This document shows, piece after piece, positions 27,421 through 35,332 of a stretch of 64,000 nucleotides of DNA (position 1 is its first letter; each line of letters starts with the position of its first letter). Under the pieces are notes generated by a model, which was given only the letters and a program-made list of their open reading frames with translations, had not been told where the DNA came from and did not search any database. The position numbers and the translations under genes were made by a program. This stretch comes from Marmoricola sp. URHB0036 (GTDB taxonomy: Bacteria; Actinomycetota; Actinomycetes; Propionibacteriales; Nocardioidaceae): NCBI RefSeq assembly GCF_000426045.1, contig NZ_KE384490.1, positions 186,001-250,000 of the forward strand, in the 5' to 3' direction.

Positions 27421-28899
27421 GTGCCGTCGCTCAAGGCGCTTGCCCGTGCCCACACCGACCTCTCGCGCGAGGACGTGGAGTGGCTCTCGTTGCTGCTCGC
27501 GGACTGGCAGATCATCGCCGACCTCAGCTTCGCCGACCTGGTGCTGTGGCTGCCAGCGCGCGACGGGTCCGGCTACTGGGCCGGCGCGCAGATGCGACCC
27601 ACGACCGGTCCGACGGCGTTCGTCGACGACATCGTCGGGTCGTTCATGGAGGCCGGCAAGCGGCCGCTGCTCGACGCCGCCCTGCGCGAGGGGCGCATCG
27701 CCCGCGAAGGTGATCCGGAGTGGCGAGACGACGTACCCGTCCGCGTCGAGGCGATACCCGTACGACGCGGCGACCACCTGATCGCGGTGGTGGCCCGCAA
27801 CACCAACCTCCAGGGCGTGCGTACGCCGAGCCGGCTGGAGCTGTCCTACCTGCAGACCGCCAGTGAACTCTCGCAGATGATCGCCCGAGGGGCGTTCCCG
27901 TTCCCCGGGCAGCGCTCCGACCATGCCGACACCCCGCGCGTCGGCGACGGGTTCATCCGGGTGGATGCCGACGGGCACGTGACCTACGCCAGCCCCAACG
28001 CCTTGTCGGTCTACCGCAAGCTCGGGCTGACCGGTGACCTCAGCGGCACCTCGCTGGCCGGACAGACCCGTGAGCTGGTCCCCGCAGGGACGCGCCCGGA
28101 CGAGGAGACGATCAGCGCCGTGCTCGGTGGGCGGATGCCGCGCGACACCGAGCTCGGCAACGCGCAGGCCACGCTGATCCTGCGATCCATCCCGCTCAGC
28201 CCCACCGGCGAGCACACCGGGGGCCTGGTGCTGCTGCGCGACGTGACCGACCTGCGGCGGCGCGACCGCGAGCTGGTCACCAAGGACGCGACCATCCGTG
28301 AGATCCACCACCGGGTCAAGAACAACCTGCAGACCGTCGCGGCCCTGCTGCGGCTGCAGGCCCGTCGGATCGGCGTACCGGAGGGCCGGGTCGCGCTGGA
28401 GGAGGCGGTACGCCGGGTCGGCGCGATCGCCGTCGTCCACGAGACCCTCAGCCAGGCCTTCGACGAGAGCGTCGACTTCGACGACGTCACCGATCGGCTG
28501 ACCCGGCTGGTCACCGACGTCGGCTCGCAGGGGGCGCCGATCCGGGCTCACCGGACCGGCTCGTTCGGCTCCATCAGCTCGGATGCCGCCACGCCCCTGG
28601 CCATGGTGTACACCGAGCTCATCCAGAACGCCGTCGAGCACGCCTTCTCGGCGGAGCGCTCGGGCACCATCGAGATCCGCTGCGCCCGCGAGGACGACGG
28701 CCTGCGGCTCGCCGTGGAGGACGACGGGGTCGGCCTGCCCGACGGGTTCAGCGTCGAGGAGACGGCCAGTCTGGGCCTGTCCATCGTGCTCACCCTCGTG
28801 GGTGAGCTCGGGGGTCAGATCGGGCTGGGACCCCGGGGCGAGGGGAGCGGGACGCGGGTCGAGGTGTGGATCCCGAACGTGGCTCCCCAGCCGAGGTGA
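27421..28899 (+). CDS. pdtaS: Cytoplasmic sensor histidine kinase PdtaS
   Basis: A 492-residue soluble kinase. An N-terminal GAF-like domain (VEWLSLLLADWQIIADLSFA) and a PAS-like region (about 180-280) precede a HisKA_2 phosphoacceptor with His296/His297 in IREIHHRVKNNLQTVAALL and an HATPase domain with ELIQNAVEHAF and DDGVGLPDGF. This order and the neighbouring whiB1 match PdtaS of mycobacteria, which phosphorylates the antiterminator PdtaR. No pdtaR is in the window. GTG 27421 is leaderless by position of TAGGCT. Confidence 0.9.
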   Translation: MPSLKALARAHTDLSREDVEWLSLLLADWQIIADLSFADLVLWLPARDGSGYWAGAQMRPTTGPTAFVDDIVGSFMEAGKRPLLDAALREGRIAREGDPEWRDDVPVRVEAIPVRRGDHLIAVVARNTNLQGVRTPSRLELSYLQTASELSQMIARGAFPFPGQRSDHADTPRVGDGFIRVDADGHVTYASPNALSVYRKLGLTGDLSGTSLAGQTRELVPAGTRPDEETISAVLGGRMPRDTELGNAQATLILRSIPLSPTGEHTGGLVLLRDVTDLRRRDRELVTKDATIREIHHRVKNNLQTVAALLRLQARRIGVPEGRVALEEAVRRVGAIAVVHETLSQAFDESVDFDDVTDRLTRLVTDVGSQGAPIRAHRTGSFGSISSDAATPLAMVYTELIQNAVEHAFSAERSGTIEIRCAREDDGLRLAVEDDGVGLPDGFSVEETASLGLSIVLTLVGELGGQIGLGPRGEGSGTRVEVWIPNVAPQPR

Positions 28900-28917
28900 G
28901 AGAGCCGAGGACGAGGG

Positions 28918-29169
28918 TCAGGCGGTGCGGACGCGGGCCCGGGCGTTGCGACGCTTCAGCGCGCGCCGCTCGTCCTCGCTGAGGCCTCCCCAGACACCGT
29001 GGTCCTGCCCGGCCTCGAGGGCCCACGCGAGGCACTGTTCGCGCACGTCGCAGCGTCGGCACACCTGCTTGGCCTCCTCGATCTGCAAGATCGCGGGACC
29101 GGTGTTGCCGATCGGGAAGAACAATTCCGGGTCCTCGTCGAGGCACGCGGAACGGTGACGCCAATCCAT
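28918..29169 (-). CDS. whiB1: WhiB1-type [4Fe-4S] transcription factor
   Basis: An 83-residue WhiB protein. C9, C37, C40 and C46 match the four cluster ligands at the spacing of mycobacterial WhiB1; GVWGGLSEDERRALKRRNAR is the conserved turn plus basic DNA-binding tail. WhiB1 is essential, binds the sigma-A region 4 and senses nitric oxide. It converges on pdtaS. A CRP-like palindrome lies 28 to 43 nt upstream of the start, over the predicted transcription start. Confidence 0.95.
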   Translation of the reverse strand: MDWRHRSACLDEDPELFFPIGNTGPAILQIEEAKQVCRRCDVREQCLAWALEAGQDHGVWGGLSEDERRALKRRNARARVRTA

Positions 29170-29242
29170 GGGTGGGGAACCCCTCCGAACTCATTTGTGA
29201 ACGCGTTCACTATCGTAGCCCGGTGCTCATGGGTGGGGAACC
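29167..29242. repeat. 15-bp direct repeat flanking the whiB1 promoter
   Basis: CATGGGTGGGGAACC occurs at 29167-29181, covering the whiB1 start codon, and again at 29228-29242, 61 bp apart in the same orientation. The second copy falls upstream of the predicted -10. Confidence 0.8.
29196..29211. promoter_or_regulatory. CRP-like operator in whiB1 promoter
   Basis: TGTGA-N6-TCAC with a perfect 14-bp palindrome GTGAACGCGTTCAC at 29197-29210, matching the CRP/FNR-family consensus TGTGA-N6-TCACA in 9 of 10 positions. Mycobacterial whiB1 is known to be CRP-controlled. On the minus strand TACGAT (29212-29217) is a fitting -10, which puts the site at +1. Confidence 0.7.
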
Positions 29243-29364
29243 GGGAGTGTGTAGGTGGTGCGCACGGCGAAGATGTGCTGCGGCGCACGTATTCGATCGT
29301 TGCAACTCCCGGGCGCGATGACAACCCCCCTTGATCGTCGCCTTGGTCACAGCACCTCGAGGAA

Positions 29365-29370
29365 TAGGGT
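29365..29370 (+). promoter_or_regulatory. -10 hexamer TAGGGT, leaderless membrane-protein gene
   Basis: Seven nt precede GTG 29378 and decide that start over an upstream in-frame codon at 29255. Confidence 0.55.
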
Positions 29371-29377
29371 CGGACCC

Positions 29378-29821
29378 GTGACTGACTCCCGTCCCGACCC
29401 CTCCGGGCGCGCCCCCGAGCCGGACCCGACGACGCGGTCGCCGTACTCCCGGTACGGCGCGCCGGCCCCGCTCGCAGTGGCCGCCGGCATGACGTTCGTC
29501 GAGGGTCTGCTGATCGTGCTGTTCGGCATCAGCGAGCTGGTCAGCCTGGACAGCGACCGGCTGGTGATGGGGCTGACCACCGCGGTGTTCTTCGTGGTCT
29601 ACGGAGCCGTGCTGCTGGCCTGCGCCCGCGGACTGCACATGGTGCGTGGCTGGGCGCGCGGACCGGTGCTGCTCTCCCAGCTGATCCTGCTGGGCCTGGC
29701 CTGGAGCTTCAAGGGTGGCGACACCCTGCCGATCGCCATCGTGCTCGCGCTCGCCGGGGCGATCGTGCTGGCCGGACTGCTGCACCCGCGCTCCATCGAC
29801 GCGCTCGAGCACACCGGGTAG
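29378..29821 (+). CDS. Four-TM hypothetical membrane protein
   Basis: A 147-residue protein: a Pro-rich cytoplasmic N-terminus (about 30 residues) followed by four hydrophobic helices (GMTFVEGLLIVLFGISELV, VFFVVYGAVLLACARGL, PVLLSQLILLGLAWSF and PIAIVLALAGAIVLAGLL). Similar integral membrane proteins are common near whiB1 and sigF in actinobacteria; no function is known. It converges on the SigF-type gene. Confidence 0.75.
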   Translation: MTDSRPDPSGRAPEPDPTTRSPYSRYGAPAPLAVAAGMTFVEGLLIVLFGISELVSLDSDRLVMGLTTAVFFVVYGAVLLACARGLHMVRGWARGPVLLSQLILLGLAWSFKGGDTLPIAIVLALAGAIVLAGLLHPRSIDALEHTG

Positions 29822-29839
29822 CCCCTCCGGGAGGCGGCG

Positions 29840-30649
29840 TCAGCCGACCTCGGTCAGCGAGGTGCGCAGCTGCTCGAGGGTGCGGTTGAGCAGTCGGGAC
29901 ACGTGCATCTGGGAGACGCCGATCTCCTCGGCGATCTGCGACTGGGTCATGCCGCGGAAGAAGCGCAGCAGCAGAATCCGCTTCTCCCTGGTGGGCAACG
30001 CCTCGATCAGCGGCTTGATCGACTCGCGGATCTCGACGTGGTTGAGCGCCTCGTCGTCCATCCCGAGGCTGTCCAGCATGCTGTTGCCCGGACGGTCGTC
30101 ATTGCTGTCGCCGGCGTCGAGGGAGAGCGTGGAGTAGGCGTTGGCCGACTCGATGCCCTCCATCACCTCCTCGACGCTGACCCCGATCTTGTCCGCGATC
30201 TCGCGCGGTGTGGGGGAGCGGCCGAGCTCCTGGGACATGTCGCCGGTGACCGCGCTGATCGACATGCGCAGCTCCTGGAGCCGCCGCGGCACCCGGATCG
30301 CCCAGCCCTTGTCGCGGAAGTAGCGCTTGATCTCGCCGATGATCGTCGGGGTGGCGTACGTCGAGAACTCCACGCCGCGGTCGGTGTCGAAGCGGTCCAC
30401 CGACTTGATCAGGCCGATGGTGCCGACCTGGACGAGGTCGTCGAGTGGCTCGCCACGGTTGGTGAAACGGCGTGCGCAGTGGTCGACCAGTGGCAGGTGC
30501 AGCTGCACGAGCTCCTCGCGGCACTGGGTTCGCCGTACCTCCGAGGTGTCGGCGTGGCCCAGCTCGCTGAACAGCGCGAGGCTCAGCTCGCGGGTCGTCT
30601 GAGCGGCGGCCCCGCGTCGCTCGAGCGCGTCGGACCCGGCATCCTCCAC
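29840..30649 (-). CDS. RNA polymerase sigma factor, SigB/SigF/SigG subfamily
   Basis: A 269-residue group 3 sigma factor. Region 2 has LPLVDHCARRFTNRGEPLDD and VGTIGLIKSVDRFDTDRGVE; region 3 ISAVTGDMSQELGRSPTPRE; region 4 LPTREKRILLLRFFRGMTQS and GVSQMHVSRLLNRTLEQLR. The rsbW-type gene immediately upstream fits the partner-switching system of SigF. I use GTG 30649, 4 nt after the rsbW stop (TGA-CGCG-GTG); ATG 30706 would overlap rsbW by 53 nt. Confidence 0.9.
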   Translation of the reverse strand: MEDAGSDALERRGAAAQTTRELSLALFSELGHADTSEVRRTQCREELVQLHLPLVDHCARRFTNRGEPLDDLVQVGTIGLIKSVDRFDTDRGVEFSTYATPTIIGEIKRYFRDKGWAIRVPRRLQELRMSISAVTGDMSQELGRSPTPREIADKIGVSVEEVMEGIESANAYSTLSLDAGDSNDDRPGNSMLDSLGMDDEALNHVEIRESIKPLIEALPTREKRILLLRFFRGMTQSQIAEEIGVSQMHVSRLLNRTLEQLRTSLTEVG

Positions 30650-30653
30650 CGCG

Positions 30654-31034
30654 TCACGCCGCAATGCTGGAGCGCACGGTGAACGAGACCCAGCGAAGGC
30701 GTCCATCGCGGCTGGTGACGACCTCGCTCGTCAACGCGGTGAGCACCTGCCAGCCGAAGCTGTCCACGTCGGGCTCGATGTCACCGAGGGCGTCGGCCGA
30801 GACCGAGACCCTGATCGAGCCGTCACGCAGGCCGAAGGCGGCGTACAGGTCGCCCTCCGGGTTGGCGTTCTCCAGCACGAGCGCGCACGCTTCGCCGACC
30901 GCCATCCGCAGGTCCTCGATGTCGTCGAGGGTGAAGTCCAGGCGGGCGGCCAGACCTGCGGTGGTCATGCGCAGCACCGCGACGTAGGCGCTCTCTGCCG
31001 GCAGGCGCAGCTCGACGTCCGGTCGTTGGCTCAC
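30654..31034 (-). CDS. rsbW: RsbW-type anti-sigma factor (HATPase kinase)
   Basis: A 126-residue GHKL ATPase-fold anti-sigma factor: DDIEDLRMAVGEACALVLEN carries the N-box Glu/Asn residues and DSFGWQVLTALTSEVVTSRD the C-terminal strands. It should bind the SigF-type factor encoded just downstream and release it when an unphosphorylated antagonist protein binds. No antagonist gene is adjacent. AAGGA lies 7 nt before GTG 31034. Confidence 0.88.
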   Translation of the reverse strand: MSQRPDVELRLPAESAYVAVLRMTTAGLAARLDFTLDDIEDLRMAVGEACALVLENANPEGDLYAAFGLRDGSIRVSVSADALGDIEPDVDSFGWQVLTALTSEVVTSRDGRLRWVSFTVRSSIAA

Positions 31035-31070
31035 GGTGGTGTCCTTGGGAAGGGTGTGGTCTGTGAGAAC

Positions 31071-31076
31071 AGACTA
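31071..31076 (-). promoter_or_regulatory. -10 hexamer TAGTCT of rsbW-sigma operon
   Basis: It predicts a 30-nt leader with the AAGGA site. It could be a vegetative promoter; no SigF-type GTTT/GGGTAT pair was seen. Confidence 0.4.
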
Positions 31077-31139
31077 ATCCGAGATATGCCGCGGCGTGGC
31101 GGTTCGCCGACGCTCTCGGACACCTCGCACCTGCAGACA

Positions 31140-31170
31140 TCGACCCCGGAACGCGGGGCTCCGGGGTCGA
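31140..31170 (-). terminator. Hairpin downstream of lipoprotein gene
   Basis: TCGACCCCGGA (31140-31150) pairs perfectly with 31160-31170 across a 9-nt loop, 34 nt after the lipoprotein stop. No T-tract. Confidence 0.65.
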
Positions 31171-31204
31171 CGTGATCGTGCGTGCGGCTGCTGGCCGCGC
31201 CGGC

Positions 31205-31891
31205 TCAGTCGCCGGGGGTGGTGCTGACGGTGATCTTGGCGATGCCGACGAGCAGGCCGGGCTTGACCGCGTCGGTCTTGAAGACCTTGTCGAGCAGGGG
31301 GGCCGCCACGGGGGAGATCTCCACCTTGGTGCCCTCCAGGGTGGCCGTGCCACTGCCGGTGCTCAGCGGCTCGAGGGTGCGGCCGTCGAGCTTGAACAGG
31401 TAGGCGCTGGACACCACGGGCTTGCCGTTGAGGCTCACGTCGCCGTACACCCGCGAGACGCCCGGGTCGACGTTGAGGTTGGTCAGCTCGACCTTGGTGC
31501 CGCCGGCGCTCAGCGAGAGACCGGAGCCCTCGTGCTGGATCTGGCCGATGACGTACGGCGAGACCTGGCCCGGCTTGAACACGGTCACGTTGCCGCCCGT
31601 GATCGGGAAGATGAGCGCGCCGTTCTCGAGCTTGGCGGTGCCGACGGTGCCCGGGGTGAGCTTGAGCTGGGTCAGGGCGTCGACGAAGCCCTGGTCGAGG
31701 GTGACCTGGGTGTCGTTGCCGGTCAGCGAGTCGATGGCGGCGACCGGCTTGGGAGCCGAGGCCTTGGTCGTCGCCGACGCGTTGGAGGTGTCGTCGCTGC
31801 TGCCGCAGGCTGCGACGGAGAGGCTGGCGGTGGTCACGAGCGCCGCGGCCGCGATGGCCTTGCGGGTCCGAGTGGAGAAGATCGAGCTCAT
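31205..31891 (-). CDS. Hypothetical secreted lipoprotein
   Basis: A 228-residue protein with a lipoprotein signal: KAIAAAALVTTASLSVAACG, lipobox SVAAC with the lipidated Cys at residue 29. The mature part has a short Ser/Thr/Ala linker then a beta-rich domain (TGNDTQVTLDQGFVDALTQL, ALIFPITGGNVTVF, GSGLSLSAGGTKVELTN). No enzyme motif is visible; a structural or ligand-binding role on the membrane outer face is possible. A hairpin terminator follows. Confidence 0.78.
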   Translation of the reverse strand: MSSIFSTRTRKAIAAAALVTTASLSVAACGSSDDTSNASATTKASAPKPVAAIDSLTGNDTQVTLDQGFVDALTQLKLTPGTVGTAKLENGALIFPITGGNVTVFKPGQVSPYVIGQIQHEGSGLSLSAGGTKVELTNLNVDPGVSRVYGDVSLNGKPVVSSAYLFKLDGRTLEPLSTGSGTATLEGTKVEISPVAAPLLDKVFKTDAVKPGLLVGIAKITVSTTPGD

Positions 31892-31982
31892 CGGGGTTCA
31901 CATCCTGAACGTTGGGTTCGTTGTGTCCCACGTCGTTCGTGACGGTGCCCCGACCGGATTGGTCCGGAGTGCTGCGAGACGG

Positions 31983-32019
31983 CAGAACCCCCGTCGCCAT
32001 GGGGCAAACGGGGGTTCTG
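31983..32019 (-). terminator. Hairpin terminator of sodN
   Basis: CAGAACCCCCGT (31983-31994) pairs with 32008-32019 across a 13-nt loop; a perfect 12-bp stem about 80 nt after the sodN stop. Confidence 0.7.
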
Positions 32020-32097
32020 ACCTTTGGTTGCGCTAGAAGCGTGCGTCAGGGCTTCGCAAGCTCAGCCCTTCCTCAGACCTCCAGTCCTTCACTTCGT

Positions 32098-32499
32098 TCA
32101 GGACTTCTTGGTCTCCCAGAAGATCTCTGCGATCTCGTCGATCTTGGCGAGCAGCTCGTCGGCCTTGGCCTCGTCGAGCTCGCCCTTGGTGCCGCTCGCA
32201 CCGGCCAGCTTGGTGGCCTCGTTGACCAGCGTGTGCAGCTGCGGGTACTTCTCGAAGTGCGGGGGCTTGAAGTAGTCGGTCCACAGCACCCACAGGTGGT
32301 GCTTGACCAGCTCGGAGCGCTGCTCCTTGATCAGGATGGCGCGGGTGCGGAAGTCGGGGTCGTCGTTGTCGGCGACCTTCGCGATGATCGCCTTGACCGA
32401 CTCGGCCTCGATCCGTGCCTGGGCCGGGTCATACACACCGCAAGGAAGGTCGCAGTGGGCGGAGACCTCGATGGTCGGGGCGAAGAACTTCTTCAGCAT
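32098..32499 (-). CDS. sodN: Nickel superoxide dismutase
   Basis: A 133-residue NiSOD precursor. A 14-residue propeptide (MLKKFFAPTIEVSA) precedes the nickel hook HCDLPCGVYDPAQ, so mature His1, Cys2 and Cys6 (precursor H15, C16, C20) bind nickel after cleavage. The remainder is the four-helix bundle (RIEAESVKAIIAKV onward). The enzyme removes superoxide as a hexamer. The sodX peptidase gene is divergent. GAGAGGAAAG precedes ATG 32499; the longer frame to 32598 is rejected. Confidence 0.95.
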   Translation of the reverse strand: MLKKFFAPTIEVSAHCDLPCGVYDPAQARIEAESVKAIIAKVADNDDPDFRTRAILIKEQRSELVKHHLWVLWTDYFKPPHFEKYPQLHTLVNEATKLAGASGTKGELDEAKADELLAKIDEIAEIFWETKKS

Positions 32500-32536
32500 G
32501 CGGTTCTTTCCTCTCGCTGTCGGCTGTGCTGGCGTC

Positions 32537-32552
32537 ACCGTGCCGTCACGGT
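32537..32552. promoter_or_regulatory. Inverted repeat in the sodN-sodX divergent spacer
   Basis: ACCGTG (32537-32542) and CACGGT (32547-32552) around a 4-nt centre. A regulator such as a Fur-family nickel sensor is possible, but the sequence does not match a known box. Confidence 0.35.
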
Positions 32553-32614
32553 CACGACCTGCCTGCGACACTACTGCGCACGCAGCGACGCGCTCCATGG
32601 GAGGTCCAGCGCAG

Positions 32615-32971
32615 ATGTTCGGTCGTTCCGTACCCCGTTCGGGCGGACTGATCCCCCTCGGGGTCGCCGTGGTCCGTGGACGGTCGATGACGCCGACGCT
32701 GGAGGAGGGTGACCGGCTGCTGGTGCGCTACGGCGCCACGCCACGACCAGGTGCGATCGCGATCGTGCGCTTCGCCGACGGGGTGGTCGCGGTCAAGCGG
32801 CTCGACCACCGCTCGAGCGACGGCTGGTGGGTGGTGCGCGACAACGCCTTCGAGGGGCGCGACTCCTGGTCGGGTGGGGCGATCGCCGAGGACGGCGTAC
32901 TCGCCCTGGTGGTGCTCCGGTTGTGGCCACGCCCCGGCCGGCTGCCGGCCGCGCCGGACGACGCTGCGTGA
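32615..32971 (+). CDS. sodX: NiSOD maturation protease SodX (S26 family)
   Basis: A 118-residue signal-peptidase-like protein without a membrane anchor. Catalytic Ser24 sits in VRGRSMTPTLEEGD and Lys61 in GVVAVKRLD. In NiSOD loci this protein trims the propeptide so that His1 becomes the nickel ligand. GGAGG (32600-32604) lies 10 nt upstream of ATG 32615. Divergent from sodN. Confidence 0.92.
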   Translation: MFGRSVPRSGGLIPLGVAVVRGRSMTPTLEEGDRLLVRYGATPRPGAIAIVRFADGVVAVKRLDHRSSDGWWVVRDNAFEGRDSWSGGAIAEDGVLALVVLRLWPRPGRLPAAPDDAA

Positions 32972-33135
32972 TACCTCACATTCACCAGGCCGTACGCCGC
33001 AGGCAGTCATCGTTGTGCCACGATGGGGCTGGGTCACCCCCCACTCGTACCGCGAGTCCGCGGCCACACCACCGGTCCTGCGTCGACTCGCCCTCGTCAC
33101 TTCACTGACCCACCCATGCCCCAGGGGAGCCCTTC

Positions 33136-34332
33136 ATGGTTGCATCGGAACACATGCCTGATCTCGAGAACCCACGCGCCCACGATCCCGTCTTCGCCCT
33201 GCACGCCGGCGGCAAGATGGAGATCGCGTCGCGCGTCGCCCTCAACGGTCCGGAGGAGCTCTCGCTCGCCTACACGCCCGGCGTCGCGCGGGTGTGCGAG
33301 GCCATCGCGGCCGAGCCTGCCCTGGCCGACGACTACACGTGGGTCTCCAACACCGTCGCGATCGTCACCGACGGCACCGCCGTGCTGGGCCTGGGCGACA
33401 TCGGTGCGAAGGCAGCGATGCCGGTGATGGAGGGCAAGGCGGTGCTGTTCAAGCAGTTCGGCGGGGTCGACGCCGTGCCGATCTGCCTGGACACCACGGA
33501 CGTCGACGAGATCGTCGAGACCGTCGCGCGGCTCGCGCCGAGCTTCGGTGGCGTCAACCTCGAGGACATCTCCGCGCCGCGCTGCTTCGAGATCGAGGAC
33601 CGTCTCAAGCAGGCGCTGGACATCCCCGTCTTCCACGACGACCAGCACGGCACGGCCGTGGTGGTGCTGGCCGCGCTCGAGAACGCGCTGCGGCTGACCG
33701 ACCGGCTGATGGAGACGACCCGGGTGGTCGTCTCCGGTGCGGGGGCGGCCGGTGTCGCTGTCTCGCGCATCCTCCTGGCAGCCGGCATCACCGACGTCTC
33801 CGTGATCGACCGGGCCGGCGTACTCGCCTCCTCCCGCGGTCCCCTCAACGACTCCAAGAAGGCGCTCGCCGAGGTCACCGCCGACCTGACCGGTCGCACC
33901 GGCACGCTGGCCGACGTGATGGCCGGTGCGGACGTGTTCATCGGCGTCTCGGGCGGGACCGTTCCCGAGGAGATCGTCGCGACCATGGCGTCCGACGCCA
34001 TCGTGTTCGGGCTGGCCAACCCGCATCCCGAGGTGCACCCCGACGTCGCCCACCGGCACGCCCGCATCGTCGCGACCGGTCGCTCGGACTTCCCCAACCA
34101 GATCAACAACGTGCTGGCGTTCCCGGGGATCTTCCGCGGCACCTTCGACGCGCGCGCCACCGCGATCACCGAGGGCATGAAACTGGCGGCCGCCGACGCC
34201 CTCGCCTCGATCGTGGCCGACGTCGCGACCGAGGAGCTGATCATCCCCTCGCCCTTCGACCCCCGCGTCGGCCCGATGGTGGCCGAGGCCGTGGCCGCCG
34301 CTGCCCGGCGGGACGGGGTGGCTCGTCGTTAG
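33136..34332 (+). CDS. NAD(P)-dependent malic enzyme
   Basis: A 398-residue short-form malic enzyme. The active-site Tyr is in LSLAYTPGVARVCEAIA, Lys in GKAVLFKQFGGVDAVP, metal ligands in GVNLEDISAPRCFEIED and FHDDQHGTAVVVLAAL, and the nucleotide fold in VVVSGAGAAGVAVSRIL. It decarboxylates malate to pyruvate, supplying NAD(P)H and pyruvate. AGGGGAG precedes the ATG. The 164 nt upstream hold no gene that I can recognise. Confidence 0.93.
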   Translation: MVASEHMPDLENPRAHDPVFALHAGGKMEIASRVALNGPEELSLAYTPGVARVCEAIAAEPALADDYTWVSNTVAIVTDGTAVLGLGDIGAKAAMPVMEGKAVLFKQFGGVDAVPICLDTTDVDEIVETVARLAPSFGGVNLEDISAPRCFEIEDRLKQALDIPVFHDDQHGTAVVVLAALENALRLTDRLMETTRVVVSGAGAAGVAVSRILLAAGITDVSVIDRAGVLASSRGPLNDSKKALAEVTADLTGRTGTLADVMAGADVFIGVSGGTVPEEIVATMASDAIVFGLANPHPEVHPDVAHRHARIVATGRSDFPNQINNVLAFPGIFRGTFDARATAITEGMKLAAADALASIVADVATEELIIPSPFDPRVGPMVAEAVAAAARRDGVARR

Positions 34333-34351
34333 TGGCGCATCGACCGGCCGC

Positions 34352-34357
34352 TAGGGT
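34352..34357 (+). promoter_or_regulatory. -10 hexamer TAGGGT, leaderless MDR gene
   Basis: Six nt separate it from ATG 34364. Confidence 0.55.
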
Positions 34358-34363
34358 CGAATC

Positions 34364-35332
34364 ATGTTTGCCGTGTACGCCGAAAGCTTCTCCTCCGACG
34401 CACCGCTGGACGGTCTCGTGGTCGGTGAGCGACCCGATCCCGACGTGCCCGACGGGTGGACCACAGTCACCGTCAAGGCGGCCTCGCTGAACCACCACGA
34501 CCTGTGGTCGCTCAGGGGGGTCGGCCTCAAGGAGGAGGCACTCCCGATGATCCTCGGCTGCGACGCGGCCGGCCTCGACGAGGACGGCAACCCGGTCGTC
34601 GTGCATGCCGTGATCAGCGACCCGTCGTGGCGCGGGGACGAGACCTTCGACCCGAAGCGGTCGCTGCTCAGCGAGCGCTACCAGGGCACCTTCGCCGACA
34701 AGGTCGCGGTGCCGAGGACCAACGTCGTGCCCAAGCCGGAGTCGCTGTCCTTCGAGGAGGCGGCCTGCCTGCCGACAGCGTGGCTGACGGCGTACCGGAT
34801 GCTCTTCACCCAGGGCGGCCTCAAGGCCGGCGACAGCGTCCTCGTCCAGGGCGCCGGCGGTGGCGTCGCGACGGCCCTCATCACGCTGGCCCGGGCAGGA
34901 GGCCTGAAGGTCTACGCGACCAGTCGCGACGACGCCAAGCGCAAGCGCGCCCTGGAGATCGGTGCCCACGAGGTCTTCGAGTCCGGCGAGCGGCTGCCGA
35001 CCAAGGTCGATGCGGTGATGGAGACCGTCGGGCGCGCCACCTGGTCGCACTCGATCCGGTCACTGCGTCCGGGTGGCGCCATCGTGATCTCGGGTACGAC
35101 GTCGGGTCCCGAGCTCGACGACGCCGAGCTCACGCGCATCTTCTTCCTGCAGCTGCGGGTGATCGGGTCGACCATGGGCACCCGAACCGAGCTCGCGAGC
35201 CTGGTCAACCTGCTCGACGCCAGCGGCACCCGCCCGCTCATCGACCGGGCCCTCCCGATGGAGCAGGCCACCGACGGCTTCGCGGCGATGGCCGAGGGCG
35301 ACGTGTTCGGCAAGATCGTCTTCACCCGCTGA
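34364..35332 (+). CDS. Zinc-independent medium-chain dehydrogenase/quinone oxidoreductase-like
   Basis: A 322-residue MDR protein. The GroES-like part has VKAASLNHHDLWSLRGVG and the nucleotide fold VLVQGAGGGVATALITLARA followed by a basic SRDDAKRKRA that suggests NADPH. The zinc-ligand Cys pattern is absent, fitting a quinone oxidoreductase or alkenal reductase. The substrate is unknown. Stop and next start overlap by 1 nt. Confidence 0.87.
   Translation: MFAVYAESFSSDAPLDGLVVGERPDPDVPDGWTTVTVKAASLNHHDLWSLRGVGLKEEALPMILGCDAAGLDEDGNPVVVHAVISDPSWRGDETFDPKRSLLSERYQGTFADKVAVPRTNVVPKPESLSFEEAACLPTAWLTAYRMLFTQGGLKAGDSVLVQGAGGGVATALITLARAGGLKVYATSRDDAKRKRALEIGAHEVFESGERLPTKVDAVMETVGRATWSHSIRSLRPGGAIVISGTTSGPELDDAELTRIFFLQLRVIGSTMGTRTELASLVNLLDASGTRPLIDRALPMEQATDGFAAMAEGDVFGKIVFTR

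Noticed and set aside
29228-29242. Short upstream ORF (MSTGLR) before whiB1
   Set aside because: The predicted transcription start lies downstream of it, so it is probably not transcribed; kept only as a direct repeat.
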